A stretch of 58,205 bases of DNA from Rhodospirillales bacterium (GCA_016712595.1 JADJQT010000008.1:1-58205); one strand, 5' to 3'. Positions 32,625-41,081 are shown, counted from the stretch's first letter. Notes: generated by a model from the letters alone, not told the origin. A program made the numbers and translations.

Positions 32625-32896
32625 GGGGTCGTTTGCGGGAGAGGGCGAAATCCTACCCTAAGTGTTGCCGCTCGCAAACATCGGCGGCCGTGCTCGCAAA
32701 CATCGGCGATTCCCGCTCACGCTCGCTGCCAATGACGACGCGCCGATGCTCACATTATCTGCCAGCGTGCTCGCCATCGTCGGCGCGTACTCGCCAACGG
32801 AGCGTTCTGCTCACGCTCGTTGCCAATGAGAAAATGCCTTGCGCTTGTAGGTGGATAGCCGTCGGCGCGTCGACGGCACGCCCACGGACCAGCATG

Positions 32897-33091
32897 TCAC
32901 ACCAGCACCCCGACGGCGCGGAGTTGGTCGGTGAATTCCCGGGTGCGGGCGGCGGCGCGCGTTCCGGCGAGGAAGTCGCATATCTCGGCAGGCCTGGCGT
33001 GCAGCTGATTAGCGAGCCTGGCGGCGGTGAGCACCGGCGCATCCTTCTCGAAAGTCGTCGGTCGCTGAGCGTTTCGGAACATGGCATTCAA
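32897..33091 (-). pseudogene. Possible C-terminal fragment of a plasmid protein
   Basis: The minus strand encodes VLTAARLANQLHARPAEICD, FLAGTRAAARTREFTDQL and ends RAVGVLV. The regular helices look like a genuine protein C-terminus rather than chance, but no start, ribosome site or family was recognised. The flanking 33092-33336 holds no supported gene. Confidence 0.35.
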
Positions 33092-33383
33092 GAACGGTTT
33101 TGAGAACGCTTCGGCGGCTGCGAGAGGCAGATGGCCACGTCACTGCTCGGCGTTCTCAGATACCTTGGTTTGCGAGAACAACCGGCTGGTCACCTCCCAC
33201 CCCGGCGCGATCGCTCCGCGGAGCCCGCGCGCGACATTTTCTGACGCTCATCGCCAGGGGACGAAACCGCTGTCGCGGTAAGGGAGCGTTTGCGGGTGAC
33301 GGGGGGATGACGTCGGGGTAGCGGGAGTTCGGGGCGTGTCCTGAGGATTGAGGCTCAGACCTCACTCAGGACAGGAGCTCCCG

Positions 33384-34265
33384 ATGACTGACGAGCCTAT
33401 CAGCCCACTGCGCCGGCGGATGATCGAGGACATGAAGATCCGCGGCTTCTCGGAGAAGACGCGGTCCGACTATGTCCGCCACGTCAAGTCCTTCGCCCTT
33501 TTCCTCGGCCGTTCGCCGCACCGGGCGGAGCCGGAGGACCTGCGTCGGTATCATCTGCACCTGGCGGCGAGCGGCGTCGGTTCGCCCAGCATCAACTCGG
33601 CGGTTTCGGCGCTGCGGTTCTTCTTCAAGGTGACGCTCGGCCGCCCGGAGGTGACCGAGCCCATGCCGTTCATCCGTGAACCACAGCGGCTGCCGGTGGT
33701 GCTGAGCGGGTCCGAGGTGGCGCGGCTGCTGCGGGCGACGGCAGGGGCGAAGGCGCGCGCCGCGCTGAGTGTCGCCTACGGTGCCGGGCTGCGCGCGTCC
33801 GAGGTGACGGCGCTGAAGATCGGCGATATCGACAGCGCCCGGATGACGATCCGCGTCGAGCAGGGCAAGGGGAGAAAGGACCGGTTCGCCCTGCTGTCGC
33901 CCGTTCTGCTCACCATCCTGCGCGCCTGGTGGCAGGAGGCGCGCCCGCGCGGCTGGCTGTTTCCCGGCCGCGATCCCGGCCAGCCGCTGACCACCCGGCA
34001 GCTCAATCGCGCCTGCCACCAGGCGGCGGAAGCGGCCGGCTTGGCCAAGCGGGTCTCGATGCACACGCTCCGCCACAGCTTCGCCACGCATCTGCTCGAG
34101 CAGAAGACCGACGTTCGCGTCATCCAGGTGCTGCTCGGCCACAAGAAACTGGAGACGACGGCGCGCTACACGCAGGTGGCGCTGAAGACCATCGGCGAGG
34201 TCAGGAGCCCGCTCGAATACCTGGTCCGCGATCTCGCGGAGGAGCGGTCGCCGCTGCCGGGCTGA
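33384..34265 (+). CDS. Tyrosine recombinase of the IS91-family element
   Basis: The ATG at 33384 follows ACAGGAGC. The 293-residue protein has a core-binding domain (MKIRGFSEKTRSDYVRHVKS) and an intact catalytic domain: Arg in GLRASEVTALKIGD, KGRKDRFALL, box II HTLRHSFATHLL, LGHKKLETTARYTQ with the nucleophilic tyrosine. Recombinases of this type commonly precede IS91 transposases and share their transcript; the transposase starts 9 bases after this stop. Confidence 0.86.
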   Translation: MTDEPISPLRRRMIEDMKIRGFSEKTRSDYVRHVKSFALFLGRSPHRAEPEDLRRYHLHLAASGVGSPSINSAVSALRFFFKVTLGRPEVTEPMPFIREPQRLPVVLSGSEVARLLRATAGAKARAALSVAYGAGLRASEVTALKIGDIDSARMTIRVEQGKGRKDRFALLSPVLLTILRAWWQEARPRGWLFPGRDPGQPLTTRQLNRACHQAAEAAGLAKRVSMHTLRHSFATHLLEQKTDVRVIQVLLGHKKLETTARYTQVALKTIGEVRSPLEYLVRDLAEERSPLPG

Positions 34266-34274
34266 GCGGCGGTC

Positions 34275-35510
34275 GTGGCCCGTGCTGCGCTCGAGGTCGC
34301 GGACATCTTCCGCGACCACGGGGCGGCGTGGCGCAAAGCGAACGCCGGCCACGTCAGCCTCGGCCAGCTGAAGGTGATGACGGCGATCGAGCAGTGCCGC
34401 ACCGCGGCGCTCGGCGGTCACGTCGCCGCCTGCGAACGCTGCGGGCACGTGCAGATCGCCTACAACTCCTGCCGCAACCGCCACTGCCCGAAGTGCCAGG
34501 CATCGGCGGCCGAGGCGTGGCTCGAGGCGCGGCGGTGCGACCTGCTGCCGGTGCCCTACTTCCACGTCGTCTTCACCCTGCCGGCGGCGATCGCCGACAT
34601 CGCCTGGCAGAACAAGGCCGTCGTCTACGACCTGTTGTTCCGGACGGCGGCGGAGACGCTCGTCACCATCGCCGCCGACCCGAAGCATCTCGGCGCCCGG
34701 ATCGGCCTGACCGCGGTGCTGCACACCTGGGGCTCGGCGCTGACCCACCATCCGCACGTCCACGTCATCGTCCCGGGCGGCGGCCTGGCGCCGGACGGCG
34801 ACCGATGGATCGGCTGCCGGCCGGGGTTCTTCCTGCCGGTGCGGGTGCTGTCGACACTGTTCCGGCGGCTGATGCTGGCGGCGCTGGCCGAGGCGCACCG
34901 CGCCGGCCGCCTCGCCTTCTTCGGCCGCCTCACGGCGCTCGCCGACGCCAGCGCCTTCGCGGCCGTCCTCGCCCCGCTGAAGAAGACGAAGTGGTTCGTC
35001 TATGCGAAGCGGCCGTTCGCCGGGCCGGACGCGGTGCTCACCTATCTGTCCCGCTACACCCACCGCGTCGCCATCTCGAACCGACGGCTGGTCGCCTGCG
35101 ACGACGAAGCCGTCCGCTTCCGCTGGAAGGATTACCGCGCCGACGGGCTCGCCCGCTGGAAGACGATGACGCTGCCGGTGCCCGAGTTCATCCGCCGCTT
35201 CCTCCTCCACGTCCTGCCGACCGGCTTCCACCGCATCCGCCACTACGGCTTCCTCGCCAACGCCCAGCGTAGCACCGCCGTCGCCCACGCCCGGGCGCTG
35301 CTGGCGGCGAAGCCGAAAGCGCCGGATGATCGGACGGAGCCCGCCGACGGCACCGGCGATGCCGCGGCCGCCGACGCCGCAGCGCCGAACGCGTACCGCT
35401 GTCCCTGCTGCGGCGGCGCGATGATCGTCGTCGAGACCTTCCGGCGCGGCGGAGCGCCCGCATCCCGGCCAGCAGCCGCGGCGCCGGTCATCGGGATCGA
35501 CAGCTCATGA
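34275..35510 (+). CDS. IS91-family HUH transposase
   Basis: A GTG at 34275 begins a 411-residue protein. It has the N-terminal zinc-binding motif CERCGHVQIAYNSCRNRHCP (then KC), the HUH motif HHPHVHVIVPGGG near residue 160, and the Y-containing YLSRYTHRVAISNRRL (about 258-273). A C-terminal CPCCGG metal-binding pair follows near residue 376. All hallmark residues are present, so it may be functional. The start overlaps nothing and is closely coupled to the recombinase upstream. Confidence 0.88.
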   Translation: MARAALEVADIFRDHGAAWRKANAGHVSLGQLKVMTAIEQCRTAALGGHVAACERCGHVQIAYNSCRNRHCPKCQASAAEAWLEARRCDLLPVPYFHVVFTLPAAIADIAWQNKAVVYDLLFRTAAETLVTIAADPKHLGARIGLTAVLHTWGSALTHHPHVHVIVPGGGLAPDGDRWIGCRPGFFLPVRVLSTLFRRLMLAALAEAHRAGRLAFFGRLTALADASAFAAVLAPLKKTKWFVYAKRPFAGPDAVLTYLSRYTHRVAISNRRLVACDDEAVRFRWKDYRADGLARWKTMTLPVPEFIRRFLLHVLPTGFHRIRHYGFLANAQRSTAVAHARALLAAKPKAPDDRTEPADGTGDAAAADAAAPNAYRCPCCGGAMIVVETFRRGGAPASRPAAAAPVIGIDSS

Positions 35511-36030
35511 GACCGCCGCAACGGCCACCCGCGCGCAGCGAAGACCGAACCCGCCGGCCATCCGTGCCCGGCGACGCGGCGACACGCCCGAACCAGCCGC
35601 CGCCGCCGCGAAAAACACCCGATCAGCCGCCCGCCCATCGCCGCAGCCCGCCCAGACCCGTGGCAGCTGTGCCCGGCCGGGCCGCGCACAGCTGCCGGCG
35701 GCCGCGCCACCGCCTTCCACGCAGCCACCCCGCGACGGCCAATTCCCCATAGATCCGGCCCCACCGACCAGCACCGGTGCGGCCCCCGCGGTTTCCTCCC
35801 CTGAGGCCTATCGGACGCCTGCCGCTCGCCCGTCCCACCATCGGTGTACGGCAGGCATCCGATAACCCTTAACATTTGCGGACTTGCCGGGCACGTCCTT
35901 GGAAGGCTGCTTTACCTCGGATAGCGTCGCCACATCGGCGCTTCTCGAAGGTTGTCGTCTGGACCTTTCTACCCCACATAGCCGGTGGCATGCGCCTCCC
36001 CAATATGGGAAAAGTCGGTCTAACGTTCTG

Positions 36031-36987
36031 ATGACAGACATTTTTGAAAATGCGGTTCACTCGCTTCAGCTTGGGATCGAAGATTTCAAGTCGAACGACA
36101 CTCGGCGTCCTATTAGCGCTGCGCGGAACTATTATGCGGGACTTTTGTTGCTTGCTAAGCAATGTCTAATAGAGTCCGCTCCACATGCCGATCCAATGGA
36201 CGTGATTGGCGCAAAATACAAACCGGTTCCAGACGGCCAGGGCAGCGTGGCGCACAAAGCGGATGGATACAAAACCGTTGATCTTTTTCAATTGAAGAGC
36301 CGTTTTAAGGATTTCGATCTTGCATGGCCGAAAGTAAATATTGATCGGCTCCAGGCTTTGCGCAATGATCTGGAACACTTCCATCCGAAGGAACCTCTGC
36401 AGTCGGTCAAGGAAGCGATTGCCCAGTCCTTTCCGATGGTAGAGGCTTTGTTTAAACTCCTGCGTCGCAATCCAGCTACAGAACTCGGAGATGCGTGGCA
36501 GTCTATGCTAGAGGAGCACGCGTTCTTCGAGGCACAGAAGGAAGCTTGCGATGCCTCTTTCGAAAAGGTCGATTGGCTTGCAGAAATTACGGCCTATGAG
36601 GATTTCGCGTGCCCGTCCTGCCATTCTAGCTTGATTGAACAAGTCGATCCGTCGAACACGGTGCCTCAGGACATAAAGGGCAAATGCCGCGCTTGCGGTA
36701 TTGAGATCGATGCTGAGCAGGTTATCCAGATTGCGTTAGTCGCTGAATACGGATCTGATGGTTATATTGCTGCGAAGGACGGTGGTGACGAAGTCATCTG
36801 TGATTGTCCAGAATGCGGTCTGCACACCTATATAATGACTTACGACGTCAACGGGTGCTTCTGGTGTGAATATGTGTTGGAGGGAAATTGCGCACGTTGT
36901 CACATCGCTCTAACGCCTAGCTCCGTAGCCTACGACAACAACGGACTTTGTAGCTACTGCGACGATCTCTTCAAAAAGGATGATTGA
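36031..36987 (+). CDS. HEPN-like protein with three zinc ribbons
   Basis: This 318-residue protein has an N-terminal helical domain: ISAARNYYAGLLLLAKQCLI and LQALRNDLEHFHP. The latter contains R-x4-H (RNDLEH), the catalytic motif of HEPN ribonucleases. The C-terminal half carries cysteine pairs CPSCH / CRACG, CPECG / CFWC and CARCH / CSYC, which look like three zinc ribbons. Its GC content is far lower than the IS91 genes next to it, a sign of separate origin. The ATG at 36031 lacks a strong ribosome site; upstream in-frame codons are not convincing. It could be a stand-alone toxin or defence nuclease, but no partner gene is seen. Confidence 0.6.
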   Translation: MTDIFENAVHSLQLGIEDFKSNDTRRPISAARNYYAGLLLLAKQCLIESAPHADPMDVIGAKYKPVPDGQGSVAHKADGYKTVDLFQLKSRFKDFDLAWPKVNIDRLQALRNDLEHFHPKEPLQSVKEAIAQSFPMVEALFKLLRRNPATELGDAWQSMLEEHAFFEAQKEACDASFEKVDWLAEITAYEDFACPSCHSSLIEQVDPSNTVPQDIKGKCRACGIEIDAEQVIQIALVAEYGSDGYIAAKDGGDEVICDCPECGLHTYIMTYDVNGCFWCEYVLEGNCARCHIALTPSSVAYDNNGLCSYCDDLFKKDD

Positions 36988-37438
36988 GAAAGGCGCGGCT
37001 GCGTGCCAATCGCGGGGGTCCGATTTGCGTGGGCAAAGGCCGCACCTTTCTGTCTCAAATAATAATCGCGGTCCAAAGCGCCGATCCCGGATTACAGCCC
37101 ATCATCAAAGTCGTCCAGGCAAATAACATCGGGTCACCCTCCTTCAAGCGGGCGCGTGAGGCGATGCCCATCAGTGGAAGTCAAGAAGTCCGCCACCGGA
37201 GGCGCTAGAAACGATATGAGCTTTCTTGAACCCCTTCGCGGCTTCCGACTGTGCGTGGCTGAATACAGCTGCTTCAGGTCAGGACGCTCTTTCGCGAATG
37301 TTCCTTGCGGTCAGTCTGCCTCCGAGAGCGGGCGCGCCGCATCACGGCAGGCATGACTGTTCATGGGATGACGCGCGTGTTGGTGTGAGTCCGCTTTCCT
37401 GTCCACCTCAGGCCGAAGGCCGCCCATGAAAGGAGCGG
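36988..37438. other. No gene seen
   Basis: Short frames exist but none has a ribosome site or protein-like composition. The stretch separates the HEPN gene from the right inverted end of the Tn3-type bracket. Confidence 0.4.
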
Positions 37439-37821
37439 TCTTCTCATTGGCAACGAGCGTGAGCAGAACGCTCCGTTGGCGAGTACGCGCCGACGATGGC
37501 GAGCAGGCTGGCAGATAATGTGAGCATCATCGCGCCGTCATTGGCAGCGAGCGTGAGCCAGAAATCGGCGATGTTTGCGAGCACGACCGCCGATGATGGC
37601 GAGCGGCTACACCTAAGGAAGGCCAACGGTACTCGACGGCAACGTTGAACTGCTCCCGCCGCGCGCCGCGACATCGGCGAGGAGATCGCTGGAGCTTGCC
37701 ACTGTCGCCTGTTTGCTGTGCTCAAGAGTCCTAAAGAATAACGGAGTCGGCGACAGCTGGGAATATAGTCATACTCCTGCTCTTATACAGTAGCATTTCG
37801 CCCTCTCCCGCAAACGACCCC
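37439..37821 (-). repeat. Right inverted end of the Tn3-type bracket
   Basis: From the outer GGGG (37818-37821) inward the first 27 bases equal the left end. Then ~180 bases unique to this side intervene, after which 37439-37620 matches the left subterminal region 32660-32843 in inverted orientation (for example TTCTCATTGGCAACGAGCGT at its inner edge). Confidence 0.6.
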
Positions 37822-37921
37822 AACAACGTGACGGTGTTTGTCAAAGTAGTTGTCGGGGTGTGAGTTGGAGACGCCACTCGCATGACGTGTTAGCCTTGAA
37901 CCCACTTCGCTTGGTGCGCAC

Positions 37922-37951
37922 TTGCATTAACCATACAAATTTTGCTAGAAT
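37922..37951 (+). promoter_or_regulatory. Promoter candidate for the PqqD/radical SAM peptide operon
   Basis: TTGCAT (37922-37927), an 18-base spacer and an extended -10 TGC-TAGAAT (TAGAAT at 37946-37951) lie ~117 bases before the precursor start, in an AT-richer stretch than its surroundings. The leader 37952-38068 contains no better-supported gene; a 60-codon frame ending at 38042 lacks supporting features. Confidence 0.45.
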
Positions 37952-38068
37952 TGCATTGGCGGTCGGGACGACGCTTAGAGCGTCAAGGAAGTCGCCGCGC
38001 AAAAGAGAAGCAGCCCGTCTCGTGAACCAACTTGCCGAGTGAAGAAGTTCAGATAAGGGACAGTTCCA

Positions 38069-38248
38069 ATGGAAAGCCAGATCTCCCAATCGATCGCGCC
38101 CCAGAATAAGACGATAGTAACACAAACGCAAGTCTACGAGCCCCCCAGGGCAACTTTTGTCCCCGTCAAGCTGGCCGATAGATCAGTGGCAAAGTGTCAA
38201 GCTCCGGGCCCAGCGGGCTTATTGTGCGCTAAAAAAATGTCAATGTAA
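38069..38248 (+). CDS. Candidate modified-peptide precursor, 59 aa, two cysteines
   Basis: An ATG at 38069 with AAGGGA eight bases upstream opens a 59-codon frame ending at TAA 38246-38248, nine bases before the PqqD-like gene. The peptide begins MESQISQSIAPQNKTIVTQT and ends VAKCQAPGPAGLLCAKKMSM, so a polar leader is followed by a short basic tail with a C-x9-C pair. Size, position directly before PqqD-like and radical SAM genes, and a cysteine-containing C-terminus fit a ribosomal peptide precursor. No family is recognised. It is too short for usual gene-calling cut-offs. The modification type is unknown; thioether (Cys to carbon) crosslinks are one possibility. Confidence 0.62.
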   Translation: MESQISQSIAPQNKTIVTQTQVYEPPRATFVPVKLADRSVAKCQAPGPAGLLCAKKMSM

Positions 38249-38257
38249 GGGGAGAGT

Positions 38258-38548
38258 TTGAGTTACCGCCTGGAAAAAATCATGAAACGCAGTGATAACT
38301 GTGTGATGCAAAATATCGGCGGCGAACACGTATTGGTGCCACTCGGTGCGCAAGTGGTGGGTACAAACGGCTTGGTAATCCTAAACAAGTCGGCGCGCTG
38401 CATATGGGAAGTCCTCGCCGAGGATCGCTCAGTGGATGAACTGGCGACTGCCGTGGCGGAACAGTTCGACGCTGACCCCGAACGTGTTCTCGCGGATGTG
38501 CATGTCTTCCTGAACGGGATCGCACAGATGGCGCTGATCGAAGAATGA
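38258..38548 (+). CDS. PqqD-like peptide chaperone (RRE domain)
   Basis: A TTG start at 38258 follows GGGGAGAG. The 96-residue protein has the PqqD fold pattern: a first strand region CVMQNIGGEHVLVPLGAQVV, LNKSARCIWEVLAEDRSVDE, LATAVAEQFDADPERVLADV and a C-terminal VFLNGIAQMALIEE. PqqD-like proteins bind the precursor leader and present it to the radical SAM enzyme. Its end overlaps the next gene by four bases (ATGA), so the two are translationally coupled. Confidence 0.82.
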   Translation: MSYRLEKIMKRSDNCVMQNIGGEHVLVPLGAQVVGTNGLVILNKSARCIWEVLAEDRSVDELATAVAEQFDADPERVLADVHVFLNGIAQMALIEE

Positions 38549-39621
38549 TCACTCTCCCCTCAGAGTATGGTCCTCTGGTGCGCGAATTGCACCGGCGCGG
38601 CGCCGCCAGCCGCCAACCCGTTAATGGCACGTTCGAACTTACCGAGCGCTGCAACCTAACCTGCCGCATGTGCTATGTCAGCCACTCGGCCGGCGATCGC
38701 GAGCTTCGCTCAAAGGAACTGTCGGCCTCGCAGTGGCTGACACTGACGCGCGAGGCCGTTGAAAATGGCATGGTGTTCTTGCTCCTCACCGGCGGCGAAA
38801 TTTTTCTGCGTCCCGACTTTTTCGAGCTTTACACGCCCCTCACGCGGATGGGCCTCATACTCACACTCTATACCAACGGCACGATGATCACGGAGGCGAT
38901 CGCGGAGCGTCTGGCGGAAGCTCCGCCCAGTCGAACCGAAATCACGCTCTACGGCGCCACCGCTTCGACCTACGAAGCGGTCACGGGCGTTCCTGGCAGT
39001 TACGCCCGCTGCTGCGCCGGGATCGAAGCACTCGTGCGGCATCGCGTCCCGCTCGGACTCAAGACAACCGCCACGCGGCAGAATGCGGACGAGTTGGAAG
39101 CAATGCGACAGATGGCGCGCAACTGGGGCGTGTCGTTTTCGGCCGGTTGGCTCCTTTCGAAGCGGCGCGATGGCGCTCGGTCCGATGTGGACAACTGCCG
39201 CCTGTCCGCCTCCGAATGTGTCGCTCTCGAAGCGACCGACCGCGCCTCCGCCGACGAATGGACCGAAGCCGCGTTGCGCGATTCGTCCCTCGCCCTCACC
39301 AATGATGACAATTTTTGCTGCTTAGCTGGTCAAGTCGCGTTCGTCGTCAATCCGGCTGGAGAAATGAACGTCTGCCTGGACCTCCCGCTGCCCGCCGTGC
39401 GCCCGCTTGAGGTCGGCTTTCAGGCGGCGTGGGAACGGGTGCAGCGATTTATCGGTGACGCGCCACCGCTCGCCGCCGCATGTCTCGCCTGCGATGCGCG
39501 TTCCTATTGCCCACGCTGCCCGGCATGGTCGTTGCTGGAGACCAACACCTTGAGCGAACCCGTGCCCTATCTGTGCGAAATCGCCCGGGCGCGTAAGGAG
39601 CGTTACCTCCTGCCCATATAA
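38545..39621 (+). CDS. Radical SAM/SPASM peptide-modifying enzyme
   Basis: The 358-residue protein has the cluster motif LTERCNLTCRMCYVSHSAG (Cys 36, 40, 43), the SAM-binding LLLTGGEIFLRPDF, and TLYTNGTMIT and TLYGATASTYEAV strands of the radical SAM barrel. Its C-terminal SPASM-type domain has cysteines in FCCLAGQVAFVVNPAGEMNV then CLDL, CLACDARSYCPRCPAWS and YLCEIARARK, expected to bind auxiliary [4Fe-4S] clusters. Together with the upstream PqqD-like protein and 59-aa peptide it forms a compact peptide-maturation cassette. Downstream the IS5 copy begins 23 bases after its stop, so any exporter or protease gene that followed may have been displaced. Confidence 0.88.
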   Translation: MITLPSEYGPLVRELHRRGAASRQPVNGTFELTERCNLTCRMCYVSHSAGDRELRSKELSASQWLTLTREAVENGMVFLLLTGGEIFLRPDFFELYTPLTRMGLILTLYTNGTMITEAIAERLAEAPPSRTEITLYGATASTYEAVTGVPGSYARCCAGIEALVRHRVPLGLKTTATRQNADELEAMRQMARNWGVSFSAGWLLSKRRDGARSDVDNCRLSASECVALEATDRASADEWTEAALRDSSLALTNDDNFCCLAGQVAFVVNPAGEMNVCLDLPLPAVRPLEVGFQAAWERVQRFIGDAPPLAAACLACDARSYCPRCPAWSLLETNTLSEPVPYLCEIARARKERYLLPI

Positions 39622-39644
39622 TCGATGATTGTGCTTCTGCGTTA

Positions 39645-40751
39645 CGTTGTTGCACGGATCGGCGGGTTGCCGTCGGGGGCTGGCTGGCGTAGGGGAACGG
39701 TCCCTTTTCTGACCGATGGACGCGTGGCCGTGCCGTTCAAAGCCAATGCCGATCGCCGTCACCACATTGCGAAGCAGCGGCGCCGAGTGACGAATGGGGC
39801 GGAATACGATGCCGCCCTGCGCCGGCGCGGGAGCCTCACGGTCTGGTTCACCGATGCGGCGATCGCGGCATGGCGCGCCGCGCCGCGCGTCACGCCCGGC
39901 GGGCAGCCGCACTACTCGCCGCTGGCGATCACGACGGGGCTGACGCTGCGTGCCGTGTTCCGGCTGGCGTTGCGTCAGACCGAAGGGCTGATCGGCTCGA
40001 TCCTTCGTTTGCTCGGTCTCGATCTCGCCGTTCCGGACCATTCGACCATGAGCCGGCGGGCCGGGGCACTGGCGGTGCCGCCGCGGCCGCGGTCGGCAAC
40101 CGGGCCGCTGCATTTGCTGGTGGACAGCACGGGTCTGAAGCTGTGCGGGGCCGGCGAGTGGCTGATCGAGAAGCACGGCACGAAGAAGCGCCGGTCCTGG
40201 CGGAAGCTGCACATCGGCGTGGATGTCGACACCGGCCAGATCGTCGCGGCGGAGGTGACGACCAACGACGTCGACGACGGCTCGCGGGTCGGCCCGCTGC
40301 TCGACCAGGTGGCGGACCCGGTCGCTTCGTTCACCGGCGATGGGGCGTACGATCGCGACGACGTCTACGGTGTCGTCGCCGGGCGCCATCCCGGGGCTGC
40401 GGTCGTCGCACCACCGCGTTCGACCGCGGTGCCGAGCGCGACGGCCGAGACCGCGCCGACGCAACGCGACCGGCATCTCCGGATGATCGCCGAGCGCGGG
40501 CGCATGGGCTGGCAGAAGGCCGCCGGATACAATCGTCGCGCGTTGGTGGAGGCGGCGATCAGCCGTTACAAACGGGTGATCGGCGACGCCCTACGGTTCC
40601 GCACCGTGTCGCGGCAGGCAACCGAGGTGGCCATCGCCGTCAATGTCCTGAACCGCATGCTCGAGTGCGGACGCCCGAAGTCCGTCCGCATCGCGTAAGC
40701 AACGATCGGGCGTGGCCTCAGCGCGTGCACTCCCAGGTCCGTGCAACAACG
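39645..40751 (+). mobile_element. IS5-family insertion sequence, copy 2
   Basis: This 1107-bp element has the same ends and internal gene as copy 1 at 15103-16209 but the opposite orientation, and it is also flanked by TA (39643-39644 and 40752-40753). It inserted just downstream of the radical SAM gene. Confidence 0.88.
39730..40698 (+). CDS. IS5-family transposase (copy 2)
   Basis: Its translation is the same as that of the transposase at 15156-16124: RRGSLTVWFTDAAIAAW, HLLVDSTGLKLCG, FTGDGAYD and the late YNRRALVEAAISRYKRVIG are all intact. The GTG at 39730 (VPFKANADRRHHIAK) gives the family-like start; an in-frame ATG at 39625 lies outside the element. Confidence 0.88.
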   Translation: MPFKANADRRHHIAKQRRRVTNGAEYDAALRRRGSLTVWFTDAAIAAWRAAPRVTPGGQPHYSPLAITTGLTLRAVFRLALRQTEGLIGSILRLLGLDLAVPDHSTMSRRAGALAVPPRPRSATGPLHLLVDSTGLKLCGAGEWLIEKHGTKKRRSWRKLHIGVDVDTGQIVAAEVTTNDVDDGSRVGPLLDQVADPVASFTGDGAYDRDDVYGVVAGRHPGAAVVAPPRSTAVPSATAETAPTQRDRHLRMIAERGRMGWQKAAGYNRRALVEAAISRYKRVIGDALRFRTVSRQATEVAIAVNVLNRMLECGRPKSVRIA

Positions 40752-40753
40752 TA

Positions 40754-41081
40754 CCGCGGCAATCAGATCGGCGACGTCTTGCCGGACCAGGCACAGCCTG
40801 GGGATTCGGTGGCGCTGCGCGCCCGGTCAGTTTCCGAAAAATCTCATGGGCTCCGCCCCTCGCGCGCACCAGGGTCCGCGGCCTGCGGCCGCCGGCGCCG
40901 GCGGTCTCCCCAGGCTTCGTCGCTGCGCTCCTGCAGCCCGCGGCCGTCAACGGCCGCGCCCTCCGGGTGGGCGATTCCCCACCCCCCGCGCCGCCCTGGC
41001 ACTTGCTACCCCCGGTCTCGCCGACGGGCAGGGGTGCAGCTGCTGCTGCACCCTGCCAGCAAGTGAAGGAAAGTAAAGGCC
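40754..41081. other. Gene-free, strongly structured leader
   Basis: No gene is supported. A stem-loop at 41027-41057 (GGCAGGGGTGCAGC against GCTGCACCCTGCC, one bulge) is nested in an outer CACTTGCT...AGCAAGTG pair (41000-41065) just before the ribosome site of the next gene. It could act as a terminator for upstream transcription or a leader structure. Confidence 0.4.

Larger units (their letters stand above)
33337..35864 (+). mobile_element. IS91-family element with accessory tyrosine recombinase
   Basis: The unit contains a tyrosine recombinase gene followed by an IS91-type transposase. It is bounded by sub-terminal hairpins: 33337-33373 (arms TGTCCTGAG / CTCAGGACA) and 35809-35864 (arms TATCGGACGCCTGCCG / CGGCAGGCATCCGATA, 15 of 16 pairs). 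IS91 elements move by rolling-circle transposition and lack terminal inverted repeats, so exact ends cannot be set. The stretch 35511-35808 has no gene. Confidence 0.7.
32625..37821. mobile_element. Segment bracketed by Tn3-family (Tn5393-like) inverted ends, no tnpA
   Basis: Both outer ends read GGGGTCGTTTGCGGGAGAGG inward and agree for 27 bases, with the left end continuing to the CCTAAG typical of Tn3-family 38-bp repeats. This start closely resembles the Tn5393 repeat. Behind the repeats both ends share ~200 bp of inverted sequence rich in GCTCGCAAACATCGGC- and GCTCACGCTCG-type units (32645-32843 and 37439-37620). Flanking pentamers (AGTGT, AACAA) do not match, and no Tn3 transposase is inside, so the unit is a derivative or a rearranged pair of ends. 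It contains the IS91-family element and the HEPN gene. Confidence 0.6.

Noticed and set aside
33366..35288. Long minus-strand open frame (640 codons) opposite the IS91-element genes
   Set aside because: It is the antisense shadow of two clearly conserved genes in GC-rich DNA, where stop codons are rare; its translation is low-complexity Arg/Ala/Gly.
37860..38042. 60-codon frame upstream of the precursor candidate
   Set aside because: It has no clear ribosome site and overlaps the likely promoter; composition (basic, no leader/core pattern) does not fit a precursor.
15101..40753. The 23-kb interval as a composite IS5 transposon
   Set aside because: Each IS copy has its own TA flanks, consistent with independent insertion, and IS5-family elements are not known for moving such long inverted composites; recombination-driven inversion is the simpler idea.
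16212..40763. Decamer CCGCGGCAAT near both IS5 copies as a sign of shared target
   Set aside because: It lies inside one copy's flank and outside the other's in incompatible orientation and does not extend, so it is probably chance.
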